A stretch of 64,000 bases of DNA from Theodoxus fluviatilis (GCA_034096865.1 JAWQFJ010026616.1:1-64000); one strand, 5' to 3'. Numbered from the stretch's first letter, positions 20,933-32,100 are shown. A program made the numbers and translations. The notes: generated from the sequence alone by a model not told the origin.

Positions 20933-23900
20933 GAGTGGGGAAGTGAGTGATGGATGGATGGATGGATGGAGTTTAAGGGCCTATCAGCCTTGTAGGCTAT
21001 ATAAGGCCACAACGTTAAAAACACTTCCGGGAAGTGAGTGAATGAGTGAGTGAATCCATGAATGAGAGAGGGAGAGGATGTGAGTGAAAAAGTGTAAGAG
21101 TGAGAGTTAAAGCCAGTGAGTGAATAAATAAGTGAGTGAGCAAAATAGTTCAAACCTTGGGGCTACCCAATACTGTGCAAGTCTACAAAAAAATCACACA
21201 TCAAATCTTTGTTTGCAAGAGCAGACAAGAAGGGCAAAGCCCATACGACTCACATGGTTGACCTTGACCTTTATATGACCTTGACCTTCAGGTGACCTTC
21301 AAGGTCAAACAACTAAACCTACCAATGACATCATACACAAAGAAATGCTTTACACATTTTTCCTACCAAAATACATGTGACCTTGACCCAAGGTCAAGGT
21401 CATCCAAGGTCATGCAACACAAAGCTGTTAATTCAAGACATAGGAAGCACAATGGTGCTTATTGGCACTTTCTACCATGAGATATAGTCACTTTTAGTGG
21501 TTCACTACCCCATTTTGGTCACATTTCATAAGGGTCAAAGTGACCTTGACCTTGATGATATGTGAACAAATGTGTCTCATGATGAAAGTATAACATGTGC
21601 CCCACATAATTATTAAGTTTGAAACAGTTATCTTCCATAGTTCAGGGTCAAGGTCACTTCAAAATATGTATACAATCCAACTTTGAAGAGCTCCTGTGAC
21701 CTTGACCTTGAAGCAAGGTCAACCAAACTGGTATCAAAAGATAGGGCTTGCTTTGACCTATATACCACTTGTAGCTAAGGTCGTCATTCTCAATAACGTG
21801 GGAGAAAATTGGGAAAATGTGAAAAATGACTGTTTTTGAGACCACATTTATGGCTCCTGTGACCTTGACCTTGAAGCAAGGTCAAGTCACTATGTATGTT
21901 TTTTGAGGCCTTGTCATCATACACCATCATGCCACATTTGGTGTTGATAGACTTAATAGTCTCCGAGAAAAATCCAACGTTTAAGTTTTTTACGCCCGGA
22001 CGGACGGACGGACGAAACGGCTGAGTACATAGACTCACTTTTGCTTCGCATGTGAGTCAAAAAAGGAAGAACTGAAACAGCAGAGACACAGGTGAATTAA
22101 GAAAAATGGACCGGACACTGACAGTGAAATGCACAGGGACAAAGCTGTGAAAAGAAATCCCAATAACCAATTATACAATTACAAATGCTATGATGGATAG
22201 CTCCTTGGTGTCAAATCACAAACTGAGTCTTAAAATCGCACGCAGCAAAAACGCAGTAGAGGCTGACAAAGATGATGCGGGTGGATTTTGTGCATTTTGA
22301 CGTTTTGACAAAACTGAATCCTACATACATTTAATTTACATAATCAAATGTTGAAAAGTTTGGGTTTTTTTTTGCTTTAAAAACACAAAAAATTGCACTT
22401 TATTTCACCAACACAATAAAAAGTATTATATATTCTTTTCCTGTTTTGCATTATTAGTTGAATAATAACATTCATTTGGTGTCAAGATCAAATACTTTTC
22501 CATGTATTTATCATTCTATGTTCAGAAGTAGATTTTCTCTACCAACCTGCCAAATTTTGAGCTTATGCATGCACTAAAGAGGCCTGTTGCTAATGAAAAA
22601 ATGTGGATAAGTTGTTGAATCTTTCACCCTTGATTTCTCAAGAGCCGTCAGCACACCACCTCTCTTTGAATGAGCATAACTTTAACAGTTTTTAGAGTTG
22701 GAGTTTAATTTTTCAAATGAAAGATTTTTTTGTGTGCAGATTTTGCATATGAATATCTCAAAATCTAATTTTCGCAAGTTCAGACTCAGTTTGTGAAAAC
22801 TGGTCACAAATGATGTCCCTGTTGGTTTAAACATTTTCTGTTGCTTCCAACAGTTTCAGTCCCACACAAAGGAGGAATAAAGAGGACACATGCAGGCTTA
22901 CAGCGGAGTAGTAGCTGCGTATCCTCTGCTGGGCGCTGTTCCTCATCACGTCACTTTTGGTCTTGAACTTCTTGTTGACGCCTGCAAGGAACCAGACATG
23001 GCAACAGTCATGAGTTTCTGCTGAGAAGAGTTTGCACTCACGGTCTCCTTGACAACTGGCTTTGGTTTTTGCACTAGTAATGCTACAAGGCATCAGTTAA
23101 ATTCTGCCTACAGCTACACTGGCATGTTTCACAAGAACTTTCTCCCAGAATGTAACATTTCAGTTTTTACTTTGAAATGACTTCTCATATTGCCCCTGGG
23201 ATGTGTACAGCATTGGATTCCCTGTTACCGCTCCTTGTAAAAATGGGACCTCATAAAACAAATATCACCTTTTGACGTTACCGAAAGAAAGAAAAAAAGA
23301 AGAAGAGGAAATGTGTTGGATGCATAGATCTCTGAATACAAATTATGTAAGCAGAAGTAACAAATTGCAGCTGACACCTTAAGACTGCATATCATGACAG
23401 TGGAACTACAGTTACTTCTGAAAGTGGTTTACCTCATCCTCTTATGTCTCAGTAATCAAATAGCAAGTAAATTATTCACTTGGCATTTCTGCATGCACAC
23501 ACAAACTCATACATTTGTGCCGAGTGTCTTACACACATACAAACACTCAGTCCCACATACACGCATACACACATGCCCCTTTTAAACTATACTGTCTTGC
23601 CTTATATGATTTGAGAGCACGCTGCATATTTACAAGTCTAGAGTCTGACAGTAACGACCCAATCAGATCTCTCATGTCCAGCAGACAAAAGAAGGAAATT
23701 CAATCTTTAAGTACATATCTATACCGAGCATTTAAGCTGAGGCAGGACACTCTGGAGTATGGAGAGCACGGCAGTTTTTACACTGTTAAGATAATTTTCT
23801 CTTGTGATGTTGAATAGGAAATATTTGTACACTATTTTCTTGAAATGGGCCGGTGGTCTTATCTATAATACATTTTTTCAATTTTTGGGGGGTTCATTTG

Positions 23901-25679
23901 TTTGTTTGCGCTCTCTCTCTCTCTCTCTCAAACACAAACACAGTACACAGAGACACAAACATAGAGACACATGCATACATACACACAAACATACACACAC
24001 ACACACAAACACACACAATCTATTGTACCTTCAAACCAGTCTTCGTGTTCCCGGCGGTCTTCAGCGTCAATCTTGGTGTCCAGCATGTCCAAGTACGTAG
24101 ACATTACGTACATCTTCTCTGGTGCCGCGTCATCCTGGAGCAAGTCTCGGATCTGTCCTGCCAGCTCCTTCCGTCTGGACGCCAAGTACAGCTTGTTGAG
24201 TGCCTCGTGTATCATGGAACCCGCTGCAGAAAGATGGTTGTTTTGATGATAATGATGATGACAATAATGATAAAGATTATAATATTAATGATACTGATAG
24301 TACTGGTGTATACATCTTCCACACGTAAGTGTGAATGCTGCTCAGGGTTATATGGCATATATATGTACACACCTCAAAAGAAGGACAAGGGAAAACCCTG
24401 TGAATTAAATAATTTAATTAAACAATATCGAAATAAATAAATCAAAATTATAATACATGTACACACATACACAAAAGGTGTTGGCCCACGGCTAAAAGCC
24501 TTCCGAGACACGAAAAATGAAATTAATTTAAACCAAAAATAAACCAAAAGCAGGAGACAAGATAATAATAGTACTCATATGTACGAAGAAGAGAAAAAAG
24601 AAATAATAATAATACAAAAAGAAGATAATATTTACATGGTGTATGAACCCGTGGGGACCAGTGCGAGGAAAGGTGCTACCCCTCCGGGTTCATCCTGTTG
24701 AGTGAGTCCCTCGACAGGATGAACCCGGAGGGGTAGCACCTTTCCTCGTACTGGTCCCCACGGGTTCATACACCATGTAAATATTATCTTCTTTTTGTAT
24801 TATTATTATTTCTTTTTTCTCTTCTTCGTACATATGAGTACTATTATTATCTTGTCTCCTGCTTTTGGTTTATTTTTGGTTTAAATTAATTTCATTTTTC
24901 GTGTCTCGGAAGGCTTTTAGCCGTGGGCCAACACCTTTTGTGTATGTGTGTACATGTATTATAATTTTGATTTATTTATTTCGATATTGTTTAATTAAAT
25001 TATTTAATTCACAGGGTTTTCCCTTGTCCTTCTTTTGAGGTGTGATAGTACTGGTGGTAAGGCAAAAAAAAAGGTTGTGGTTAAGGTAACAGACCAAAGA
25101 AAAACAAGAAGGGCAAAGCCCACACGACTCACATGCTGAGAGGATGTGAAAAATGGCTGTTTTTTAGACAACATTTACGGCCCCTGCGACCTTGACCTTG
25201 AAGCAAGGTCAAGTCACTATGTATGTTTTTAGACGCCTTGTCATCATACACCATCATGCCAAATTGGGTGTTGATAGACTAAATAGTCTCCGAGAAAAAT
25301 CCAACGTTAAAGTGTTTTACGGATGACAGGACGCCCGGACAGACGAAACGGGTGAGTACATAGACTCCCTTTTGCTTCGCATGTGAGTCAAAAAGGGGTC
25401 AGTGGGTCAGCCTAAACTGTTTTTCTTCTCTTCTTTTATTTGTAATAGAAAAGGCCAGACTAAACATAAACCATACATTTTTCACTTAAAACATCTATTT
25501 ATATGACTTAAATAGAGAATTCCACAAGGAAAATGGGACAGCATGCAGTTTACTGTTTACTGTCACTTTTTTTGGGGGGGGGGCATAATTATAACAGTTC
25601 AGGGCCAGCATAAAAAATAGGGTCGATTGGGTTATCATAGGCACTATATTTTTTTTAATGATGATGATATTAATGTTGT

Positions 25680-25731
<52 letters not shown>

Positions 25732-28700
25732 AATTAAGAGGAAAACAAGGACTCTATTGATTGAATAACAAACCAATGACAACAACAACAGCAGCAGCTG
25801 ATGCATGCAAGTTAATTTTGGAGACTTCAGCCCTAGGCACCACAGATGGGTGTCTGGCATCTCAAGGCACACAGTCACCCGGGAAAAGACAACAGTGCCA
25901 TCTGTACTCATGGCCCTGCAGACAAAACTCTCAGACTTGCTCAGTTTCAGTCTAGGCACATAATTCTTTAAAACTTTTTTAAAGACAAACTTTGCAGAGG
26001 AGATGGCATCACTGTAAGCAAAACCCCATCCATGATGGTGATATCATTGTTTCTAGGATAAGCAATCCAAGGAAAATCATGCAGGCTGAGCACCCTAGAT
26101 ATACTATGTGTGACCCCCACAAATGATTTTCCATTTATTATTACATAATTATTATTTCCCTTTTCTATTGCATAAATATGAACATTTGTGTGTGTGTTAT
26201 GGGTAGCAGTTCTTGTGTTAAGGATGCATTTTTACATCCCACTGCACTGTTAGCCTGTGCCTTATTTTCCTTCTGTAGCAGACGATGGTTTAGACCTACT
26301 CTCAACAGGCACATTCTCTCCCCTTTCTACTTCTATTACCTCCCCCTGACATGGATAGTATGTCGTCACGGGATTGTGATGTTGAAAAAAAAGAAACAGT
26401 TCTGCAAGGATTTTGTCCCAATACGGATTTATGTGTACTGCATTCCTTTGGATTTTGTCTTCATCAACCAGGGAGTTGCGATTTGAGAATGGTACGGTGA
26501 GGAAACTACGTACGGTTCGAGGACCAGAAAGGACTAAATCCGTTTCATCAACCAGGGAGTTGCGATTTGAGATGGCATGGTGAGGAAACTACTATCGGTT
26601 AGAGGACCAGAAAGGATTAAATCCGTTTCATCGTCCAAGGAGTGACGCTGACATGTGTGTAGCAGATCGGGCCTGATGTGCTGGTGGGAGCAGTCCTGAG
26701 GTGAATGAAGTGATTGAAGTTGATGTTGAGGTTGGTTGTAATAAAGAGAGGAAATGAAGCAGTGAGCGCGGTTGTCCCTCTACTCTCGCTTCTTCTCGTA
26801 TCTTTCTGTCGACCATCTGGTCACATTAGGAAGCTACACAAAATGTGCATGTAGTGCTATGAATAACATTACCCCCACTTCTTAAAAAGCTCAGGCTTTT
26901 TAATGTAGCTTTGCAGCTTGGCAGTTTACATCTGTCATTTCATTCACTAACCTGCAACGAGTACAGTAAATCTGGTATTTCCCACACTGCTTCAGAATGC
27001 ACAACCCTGCAGTCCTGATATGGCAAAGCAGATAACTGCTTCTTGCTACCTTTAACTCATTGCTTACGCAGCTCAACCACGTGGTTGCGATGACGCCAAC
27101 ACCCTTTGGCTACGCAGCGCAACTACGTGTTGCGGTCGCCGTAATGAATTTTTCCTATCTCAGTGGCTGTTTCAAGGGAAGTAAATCGTACAGCTCTTTA
27201 TTCTCTATCCAATTTGTGTTCGCTGGAGTTACCTTTTCTTTAGTATAGTCCCCATGAGAAAGCTAGATGTAGTAGAAGCTACGCTCACCCTACGTCGTGT
27301 TTACGCGCTTGTCGACATGGAGTCGCGTTGTCGAAGGAAATCGAGCGGTGATGAAAATGACGAAGTATTAGAAGTGTGGATGGAAGAAGGGTCTGATACT
27401 GAAGATCTAGGTGGATATTGGACTTCTGAAGAAGATCTTTATGATTCTGATGCGGAACGAGAATGAAGCGGTGGCTGACAGCGAAGACGAATCGACTTCG
27501 TGGCTGACAGCGAAGACGAATCGACTTCGTCGCCGTCGACGTCAGAGAGAGAGGAAGAGATAGAAACGGTGTTTACAGCAGACACAGACATCGATTCGGA
27601 TGCAGAGGATGCCGAAAACCTTCTCTACTCCTCCAATGAGCTGTACCACACAAAAGAGGACTATGCCGAGTAGGGCGCCTTCTTCTCTCAGAAGGCCATT
27701 TTGAGACTTTTCTTCTATTCAGACAGAGACAGATTGCAGTGAGTAAGTGTATATTTTCTGATTTCACCTCTCCGACTTGCTAAAAAAAAAAAATCATTTT
27801 CAAGCATTTTTTTATCCTGTAGTCAATCATTCATCAATATAGTTTGATGTGGAAATACTGATTTCAGAACTGTTGTGCAAAATCTATCTCTTGACTATTA
27901 GTACAATACATTAGGTGTAAAAAAAAAAAAGAAAATCAAAATTGCATGTACCTGGTGTTTAAAAAAAAAATCCCCAATTTTCTTACTGCATATTGTAACT
28001 ATCCAGCACTTCAGCTAGAAAGTGCAAATGATTTTCTTTCTTGTGGTACCAAATATTAAACAGTTATTCAAAATTTGGACTTTGTGTGATTTTTTGAAAA
28101 CTTAAAAAAACACTGCATACAGAGGTAAATTTCCTAATGCTATCCCTGCGAAAGCAATGAGTTAACCTTGAGCAGACCTGTGCACCCTCCATTGGAATAA
28201 TCATAAGACAAGAAGATAAAAATCGTAAGATTTTTGGAAAAATCATAAGATTTAAACGACTCGCCCGTGAACGGCGCAATTAGCGGGTCATCAGCTGTTC
28301 GCATCCAACCCTCACTGTCATCCTCTCCCACCTCTCGATCACTCGCAGCTTGAGAGGTCGGCATTCTTGAGCTAATTACAGCTTGCCTGATCACTTCATC
28401 TAAAGTTTCCTCATCATCTTCATCTTCGGCAGCTGAAGGATTAAAATCCTCAAACAGATTTCGCGATCGCGACATGTTGCCTCGAGCGTCCACTTCCATT
28501 CGTACAGGATAGCCCATAATTTCTACTATACCGCACATAAAATCGCCCTGATTTTTGATTGGCCAAGCTGAAGACTGTAGAGAAACCTCTTCTGCATGAA
28601 CTGGAGTCAGTAAACGTAGAGTTATATGATAGGCTTGTACTTTGGAGAGAGTCAGAACGCACGTGGTGTCTGAAACGACAAATGCAGCGCTTGCCACTGG

Positions 28701-29229
28701 CGGACCACGAAGGCGAGCGCAGCAATTGCCGAAACTGGCCGAAATTGTACAGAAAAAAGTAATGCCGGTCCGTAGAGTGAAAAATCAGAAGAGTTTTCAT
28801 GCCAGGCGAAAATCGTAAAAATTACGATTTTATCGTTCATGCCAGGCGAAAATCGTAAAAATTACGATTTTATCGTACAAGTGCACAGGTCTGCTTGAGT
28901 ATTACATTCGAATTGAGATGGGTTTTCTGGCAGCATAACTTCATAAACATAAATGCCTTCAAGTCCACAATTTTGCACACAAAAATTGGGGGGTAAAGAT
29001 CAAACAACTGTGAGTTCTCATCGACCATTACATGTGAAAGTGAAAATAAACTGTCCAAACTACTGGGGACCTTGGCAGTGTGATATGCAACATACAAACC
29101 TCCCCTCCATCTTTCTCCCTCCCTCAGGAACACAAAGACAGTCTGAGCAGGGAGTTTCTTGAAAAATGTTTCATCTTCAACCAGTGTCCCGTCATCTTCA
29201 ATCACAACCTTCACTTCATCAGGGTCAAG
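17695..29229 (-). CDS. DFFB: DNA fragmentation factor subunit beta / caspase-activated DNase, exons 2-6, left copy (exon 1 absent)
   Basis: Five exons join as 29229-29100, 24223-24029, 22981-22902, 20452-20178 and 17896-17695, with GT/AG sites and matching phases (1, 1, 0, 2), giving 293 residues plus stop. Exon 2 is the second half of the CIDE-N domain (EDDGTLVEDE..FVFL). Exons 5-6 hold the His-me (beta-beta-alpha metal) nuclease: GWFHCEGPFDM, HSINPY, WNLDH and KLVHVGCHKK, covering the conserved His/Asp/Lys positions known in CAD. CAD cuts chromatin in apoptosis after caspases remove its inhibitor ICAD. Vertebrate DFFB is about 340 residues; the missing part is the first roughly 40 residues. 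No such exon lies between 29230 and the fold point. The C-terminal basic tail of vertebrate CAD is also absent. Confidence 0.93.
17897..20177 (-). other. DFFB intron 5, left copy
   Basis: Contains the 24-bp minisatellite at 18065-18975 and AT-rich DNA at 19000-20170 with no recognisable gene. Confidence 0.8.
18065..18975. repeat. 24-bp minisatellite with CATGCATGCACATTTGCACT unit
   Basis: Over 35 copies of a unit with CACTCATGCATGCACATTTG. Because 24 is a multiple of three, several frames remain open and give His/Thr/Cys-rich pseudo-ORFs. The right arm array (43197-44280) has different copy variants and a SINE inside it. Confidence 0.92.
20178..20452 (-). CDS. DFFB: DFFB exon 5, left copy (nuclease core)
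   Basis: 275 bp, acceptor CGTTCAG, donor GTGAGT. Encodes AKDQIERE through WNLDH, including HSINPY. Compared with the right copy I see only silent changes (for example AAT/AAC and GAC/GAT). Confidence 0.94.
20876..20928. repeat. (GA)n microsatellite in DFFB intron 4
   Basis: Mirrored (CT)n at 41332-41385. Confidence 0.95.
20945..21030 (-). mobile_element. Short SINE-like repeat, member 5 (truncated)
   Basis: Core GGCCTATCAGCCTTGTAGGC next to (GGAT)n. Mirrored at about 41224-41312. Confidence 0.6.
21226..22063. mobile_element. AGGTCA-rich dispersed repeat, full-length copy A (left)
   Basis: Begins ACAAGAAGGGCAAAGCCC, with short inverted ends GACTCACATG / CATGTGAGTC, and ends ..GCATGTGAGTCAAAAAA. 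It holds at least 20 AGGTCA/TGACCT half-sites, mostly as TGACCTTGACCTT or TCAAGGTCA. Other copies: 25107-25394 and 29428-30166, plus three mirrors. No transposase; non-autonomous. Confidence 0.8.
22064..22901 (-). other. AT-rich part of DFFB intron 4, left copy
   Basis: No repeat or gene recognised. Differs from its mirror (39363-40194) by about 2-3% and small indels. Confidence 0.5.
22902..22981 (-). CDS. DFFB: DFFB exon 4, left copy
   Basis: 80 bp, acceptor CCTTGCAG, donor GTAAGC. Encodes GVNKKFKTKSDV..RIRSYYSA. The joining Gly codon is GGC here and GGA in the right copy, a synonymous change. Confidence 0.92.
23913..24020. repeat. (CT)n and (CA)n tracts next to DFFB exon 3
   Basis: Lies in intron 3 within 10-115 bp of the exon 3 donor. 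Mirrored at 38248-38355. Confidence 0.9.
24029..24223 (-). CDS. DFFB: DFFB exon 3, left copy
   Basis: 195 bp, acceptor TTTCTGCAG, donor GTACAA. Encodes the helical linker region from AGSMIHEALNKL to HEDWFE (the CAD dimerisation/C2 region by position). Protein identical to the right copy. Confidence 0.93.
24309..25042. mobile_element. Foldback (hairpin) element in DFFB intron 2, left copy
   Basis: 24369-25043 is an almost perfect inverted repeat of about 325-bp arms centred at 24706 with a short spacer (about 24697-24714). The insertion is bounded by 14-bp direct repeats TGATAGTACTGGTG at 24295-24308 and 25043-25056. About 60 bp of non-palindromic DNA precedes the hairpin. No coding capacity. 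Mirrored at 37226-37959. Confidence 0.9.
25107..25394. mobile_element. AGGTCA-rich repeat, internally deleted copy B (left)
   Basis: Same ends as copy A but jumps from the 5' part to the 3' part near 25137. Mirrored at 36874-37162. Confidence 0.8.
25667..25733. repeat. (GAT)n microsatellite
   Basis: About 17 GAT units; mirrored (ATC)n at 36536-36601. Confidence 0.95.
26459..26632. repeat. Twofold tandem repeat, about 88 bp unit
   Basis: TTCATCAACCAGGGAGTTGC recurs at about 26459 and 26546, each followed by GAGGAAACTAC and GAGGACCAGAAAGGA. Mirrored at about 35636-35810. Confidence 0.8.
27052..28165. mobile_element. piggyBac-like TTAA element in DFFB intron 2, left copy
   Basis: Bounded by TTAA at 27052-27055 and 28162-28165 with inverted ends TTAACTCATTGCTTACGCAG / TTAACTCATTGCTTTCGCAG. 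Contains an acidic 70-codon ORF (27254-27466; GSDTEDLGG, SEEDLYDSDAERE) that resembles the acidic N-terminus often seen in piggyBac transposases, and no catalytic domain. Target and end structure point to a non-autonomous piggyBac derivative. Confidence 0.75.
28173..28893. mobile_element. Non-autonomous DNA transposon (possibly hAT-like) in DFFB intron 2, left copy
   Basis: 13-bp perfect inverted ends CAGACCTGTGCAC / GTGCACAGGTCTG, flanked by 6-bp direct repeats CTTGAG (28167-28172, 28894-28899). It sits 7 bp from the piggyBac-like element. One end holds two 40-bp tandem units (28799-28878), each with the palindrome AAATCGTAAAAATTACGATT. The 185-codon minus-strand ORF inside matches nothing I recognise. 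Confidence 0.75.
29100..29229 (-). CDS. DFFB: DFFB exon 2, left copy (CIDE-N, second half)
   Basis: 130 bp, acceptor TTGTTACAG, donor GTTTGT. Encodes LDPDEVKVVIEDDG through GERWRG and one extra base. Starts in phase 0. Confidence 0.92.
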
Positions 29230-29427
29230 CTGTAACAATCAAAATATCAAAAAGTGTACAGGGCTGCATCTCCTTCCATGCAACTGGTGCAGGGACAAGT
29301 CTGTATGCATGTGCAATATGTTATGTCAACATGACAGCAAAAGCATGCAATTAAATAGCCTCCCAGCACAGGTAAGGTCAGCATGATATCAAATTAACTA
29401 TAAGAAAGTGCACACATTAGTCCATTC

Positions 29428-30166
29428 AAGACACAACAAGAAGGGCAAAGCCCATACGACTCACATGCTTGACCTTGACCTTTATATGACCTTGACCTTC
29501 AGGTGACCTTCAAGGTCAAGGTCAAACAACTAAACCTACCAATGACATCATACACAAAGAAATGCTTTACACATTTTTCCTACCAAAATACATGTGACCT
29601 TGACCCAAGGTCAAGGTCATCCAAGGTCATGCAACACAAAGCTGTTAATTCAAGACATAGGAAGCACAAGGTGCTTATTGGCACTTTCTACCATGAGATA
29701 TAGTCACTTTTAGTGCTTCACTACCCCATTTTGGTCACATTTCATAAGGGTCAAAGTGACCTTGACCTTGATGATATGTGAACAAATGTGTCTCATGATG
29801 AAAGTATAACATGTGCCCCACATAATTATTAAGTTTGAAACAGTTATCTTCCATAGTTCAGGGTCAAGGTCACTTCAAAATATGTATACAATCCAACTTT
29901 GAAGAGCTCCTGTGACCTTGACCTTGAAGCAAGGTCAACCAAACTGGTATCAAAAGATAGGGCTTGCTTTGACCTATATACCACTTGTAGCTAAGGTCGC
30001 CATTCTCAATAACGTGGGAGAAAATTGGGAAAATGTGAAAAATGACTTTTTGAGACCACATTTATGGCTCCTGTGACCTTGACCTTGAAGCAAGGTCAAG
30101 TCACTATGTATGTTTTTTGAGGCCTTGTCATCATACACCATCATGCCACATTTGGTGTTGATAGAC
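29428..30166. mobile_element. AGGTCA-rich repeat copy C (left), cut by the central TTAA element
   Basis: Collinear with copy A up to GATAGACTTAA, where copy A continues TAGTCTCCGAG for about 110 bp more. Here the TTAA element begins instead, and the missing distal part is not found on the other side of it. Confidence 0.85.
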
Positions 30167-32100
30167 TTAACCCTCTGCGCACCGTCGGCGGTCATAACCG
30201 CCGAAGTAGTTACCTCCCCTCACAGCCGTCGGCGGTTATAGTCGACAAACTGATGCCCTGCGTTCCGTTGACTCTGCTTCATCTCTGCTACGGTGTAGCA
30301 GGGTCAGGAGTTTCGATTGGTCGGTTTCTTTAATTATTTTTAAAGCACGTTACCATTAAAAGTAGAGGGTTTTGGAGGCCCCCTTTGAATACACGAATCC
30401 CCAATATTATTTCACACTCAAATTTATCACTATTGATCGAAGAAACGACATAATAAAAGTATTAGGGTGGAAAATCATTCATACACAATCTTTGGTGACG
30501 TTTCACCCAGTGGCAGAGGTCAACTTCCTGTCAAAGGTCGCGCAGCAGCTAGAGCGTTTGCTGTGCCTAGCAACGATGAAACTACAGAACTCGTAGCCGC
30601 ATTTGATTGGCTCATACTAAACACAACTAATTGGAAGTCACTCCACGGTAAACATGCTTCGAACCATGGAGTTTACATAACATGGAAGTGGAATACGTGC
30701 CGATTGCTGTCAAATTTCGAAGAAATAAATGTTTTCGTGCTCTCATCACCGTGGCAGAGTGGATTGTATGTCTTGGTTTGATATTTGTAGTAAACGTCGG
30801 CATTTATACCCATGAGAGTAACAATTTAGCAGACGACACACATGTTTGGATTTCCTTGACCTTCCTCTATGACTGGTGATGGTTACCTCCCTTTTGTTAT
30901 TAATGGATTTTCGACCCTAATGCTTTTATTAAGTCGTTTCTTCGTTCAAGAGTGATAAATTTGAGTGTGAAATAATATTGGGGATTCGTGTATTCAAAGG
31001 GGGCCTCCAAAACCCTCTACTTTTAATGGTAACGTGCTTTTAAAATAATTAAAGAAACCGACCAATCGAAACTCCTGACCCTGCTACAGCGTAGCAGAGA
31101 TGAAGCAGAGTCAACGGAACGCAGGGATGGGCATGTTTGACCCTGCGTTCCGTTGACTCTGCTTCATCTCTGCTACGCTGTAGCAGGGTCACGAGTTTCG
31201 ATTGGTCGGTTTCTTTAATTATTTTTAAAGCACGTTACCATTAAAAGTAGAGGGTTTTGGAGGCCCCCTTTGAATACACGAATCCCCAATATTATTTCAC
31301 ACTCAAATTTATCACTCTTGAACGAAGAAACGACTTAATAAAAGCATTAGGGTCGAAAATCCATTAATAACAAAAGGGAGGTAACCATCACCAGTCATAG
31401 AGGAAGGTCAAGGAAATCCAAACATGTGTGTCGTCTGCTAAATTGTTACTCTCATGGGTATAAATGCCGACGTTTACTACAAATATCAAACCAAGACATA
31501 CAATCCACTCTGCCACGGTGATGAGAGCACGAAAACATTTATTTCTTCGAAATTTGACAGCAATCGGCACGTATTCCACTTCCATGTTATGTAAACTCCA
31601 TGGTTCGAAGCATGTTTACCGTGGAGTGACTTCCAATTAGTTGTGTTTAGTATGAGCCAATCAAATGCGGCTACGAGTTCTGTAGTTTCATCGTTGCTAG
31701 GCACAGCAAACGCTCTAGCTGCTGCGCGACCTTTGACAGGAAGTTGACCTCTGCCACTGGGTGAAACGTCACCAAAGATTGTGTATGAATGATTTTCCAC
31801 CCTAATACTTTTATTATGTCGTTTCTTCGATCAATAGTGATAAATTTGAGTGTGAAATAATATTGGGGATTCGTGTATTCAAAGGGGGCCTCCAAAACCC
31901 TCTACTTTTAATGGTAACGTGCTTTAAAAATAATTAAAGAAACCGACCAATCGAAACTCCTGACCCTGCTACACCCTAGCAGAGATGAAGCAGAGTCAAC
32001 GGAACGCAGGGCATCAGTTTGTCGACTATAACCGCCGACGGCTGTGAGGGGAGGTAACTACTTCGGCGGTTATGACCGCCGACGGTGCGCAGAGGGTTAA
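30167..32100. mobile_element. Palindromic TTAA-bounded (piggyBac-like) element at the fold point
   Basis: TTAA at 30167-30170 and 32097-32100, inverted ends CCCTCTGCGCACCGTCGGCG. Inside are two mirrored 871-bp units (30256-31126 and 31141-32011), each of which has its own inverted ends of about 215 bp starting CCCTGCGTTCCGTTG. So palindromes are nested three deep. Middle ORFs (30467-30781, 30682-30879 and mirrors) show no transposase motif. The flank right of 32100 is the mirror of the left flank, not the expected continuation of the interrupted repeat. Confidence 0.85.
31127..31140. other. Asymmetric 14-bp spacer at the fold point
   Basis: ATGGGCATGTTTGA separates the two perfectly mirrored arms; the arms begin with GCAGGG on the left and CCCTGC on the right. 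A short non-palindromic spacer is what a foldback inverted duplication or a template turn-around leaves. Confidence 0.85.

Larger units (their letters stand above)
4567..31126 (+). repeat. Left arm of the giant inverted repeat
   Basis: The reverse complement of this arm is found in order at 31141-60857. Anchors: DFFB exon 2 29100-29229 with 33039-33168; hairpin element 24309-25042 with 37226-37959; DFFB exon 6 17695-17896 with 44434-44635; TAGGG repeat 12230-12578 with 49878-50222; unknown exon 5087 with 60352. The mirror fades at about 4567, where the left arm diverges from the right arm's 60857. Arm-specific content: a LINE at 6630-8660, longer poly-C at 10080-10150 and only one copy of the 37-bp unit at about 15162. 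Confidence 0.95.

Noticed and set aside
23853..24440. 195-codon ORF overlapping DFFB exon 3
   Set aside because: Antisense shadow of exon 3 plus CA repeats and the hairpin element.
28140..28697. 185-codon ORF as a host gene
   Set aside because: It lies almost wholly inside an element with terminal inverted repeats and runs antisense to nothing recognisable; probably transposon-derived.
30467..30781. 104-codon ORF in the central element as transposase
   Set aside because: No DDD/E motif or similarity that I can see; the TTAA element appears non-autonomous.
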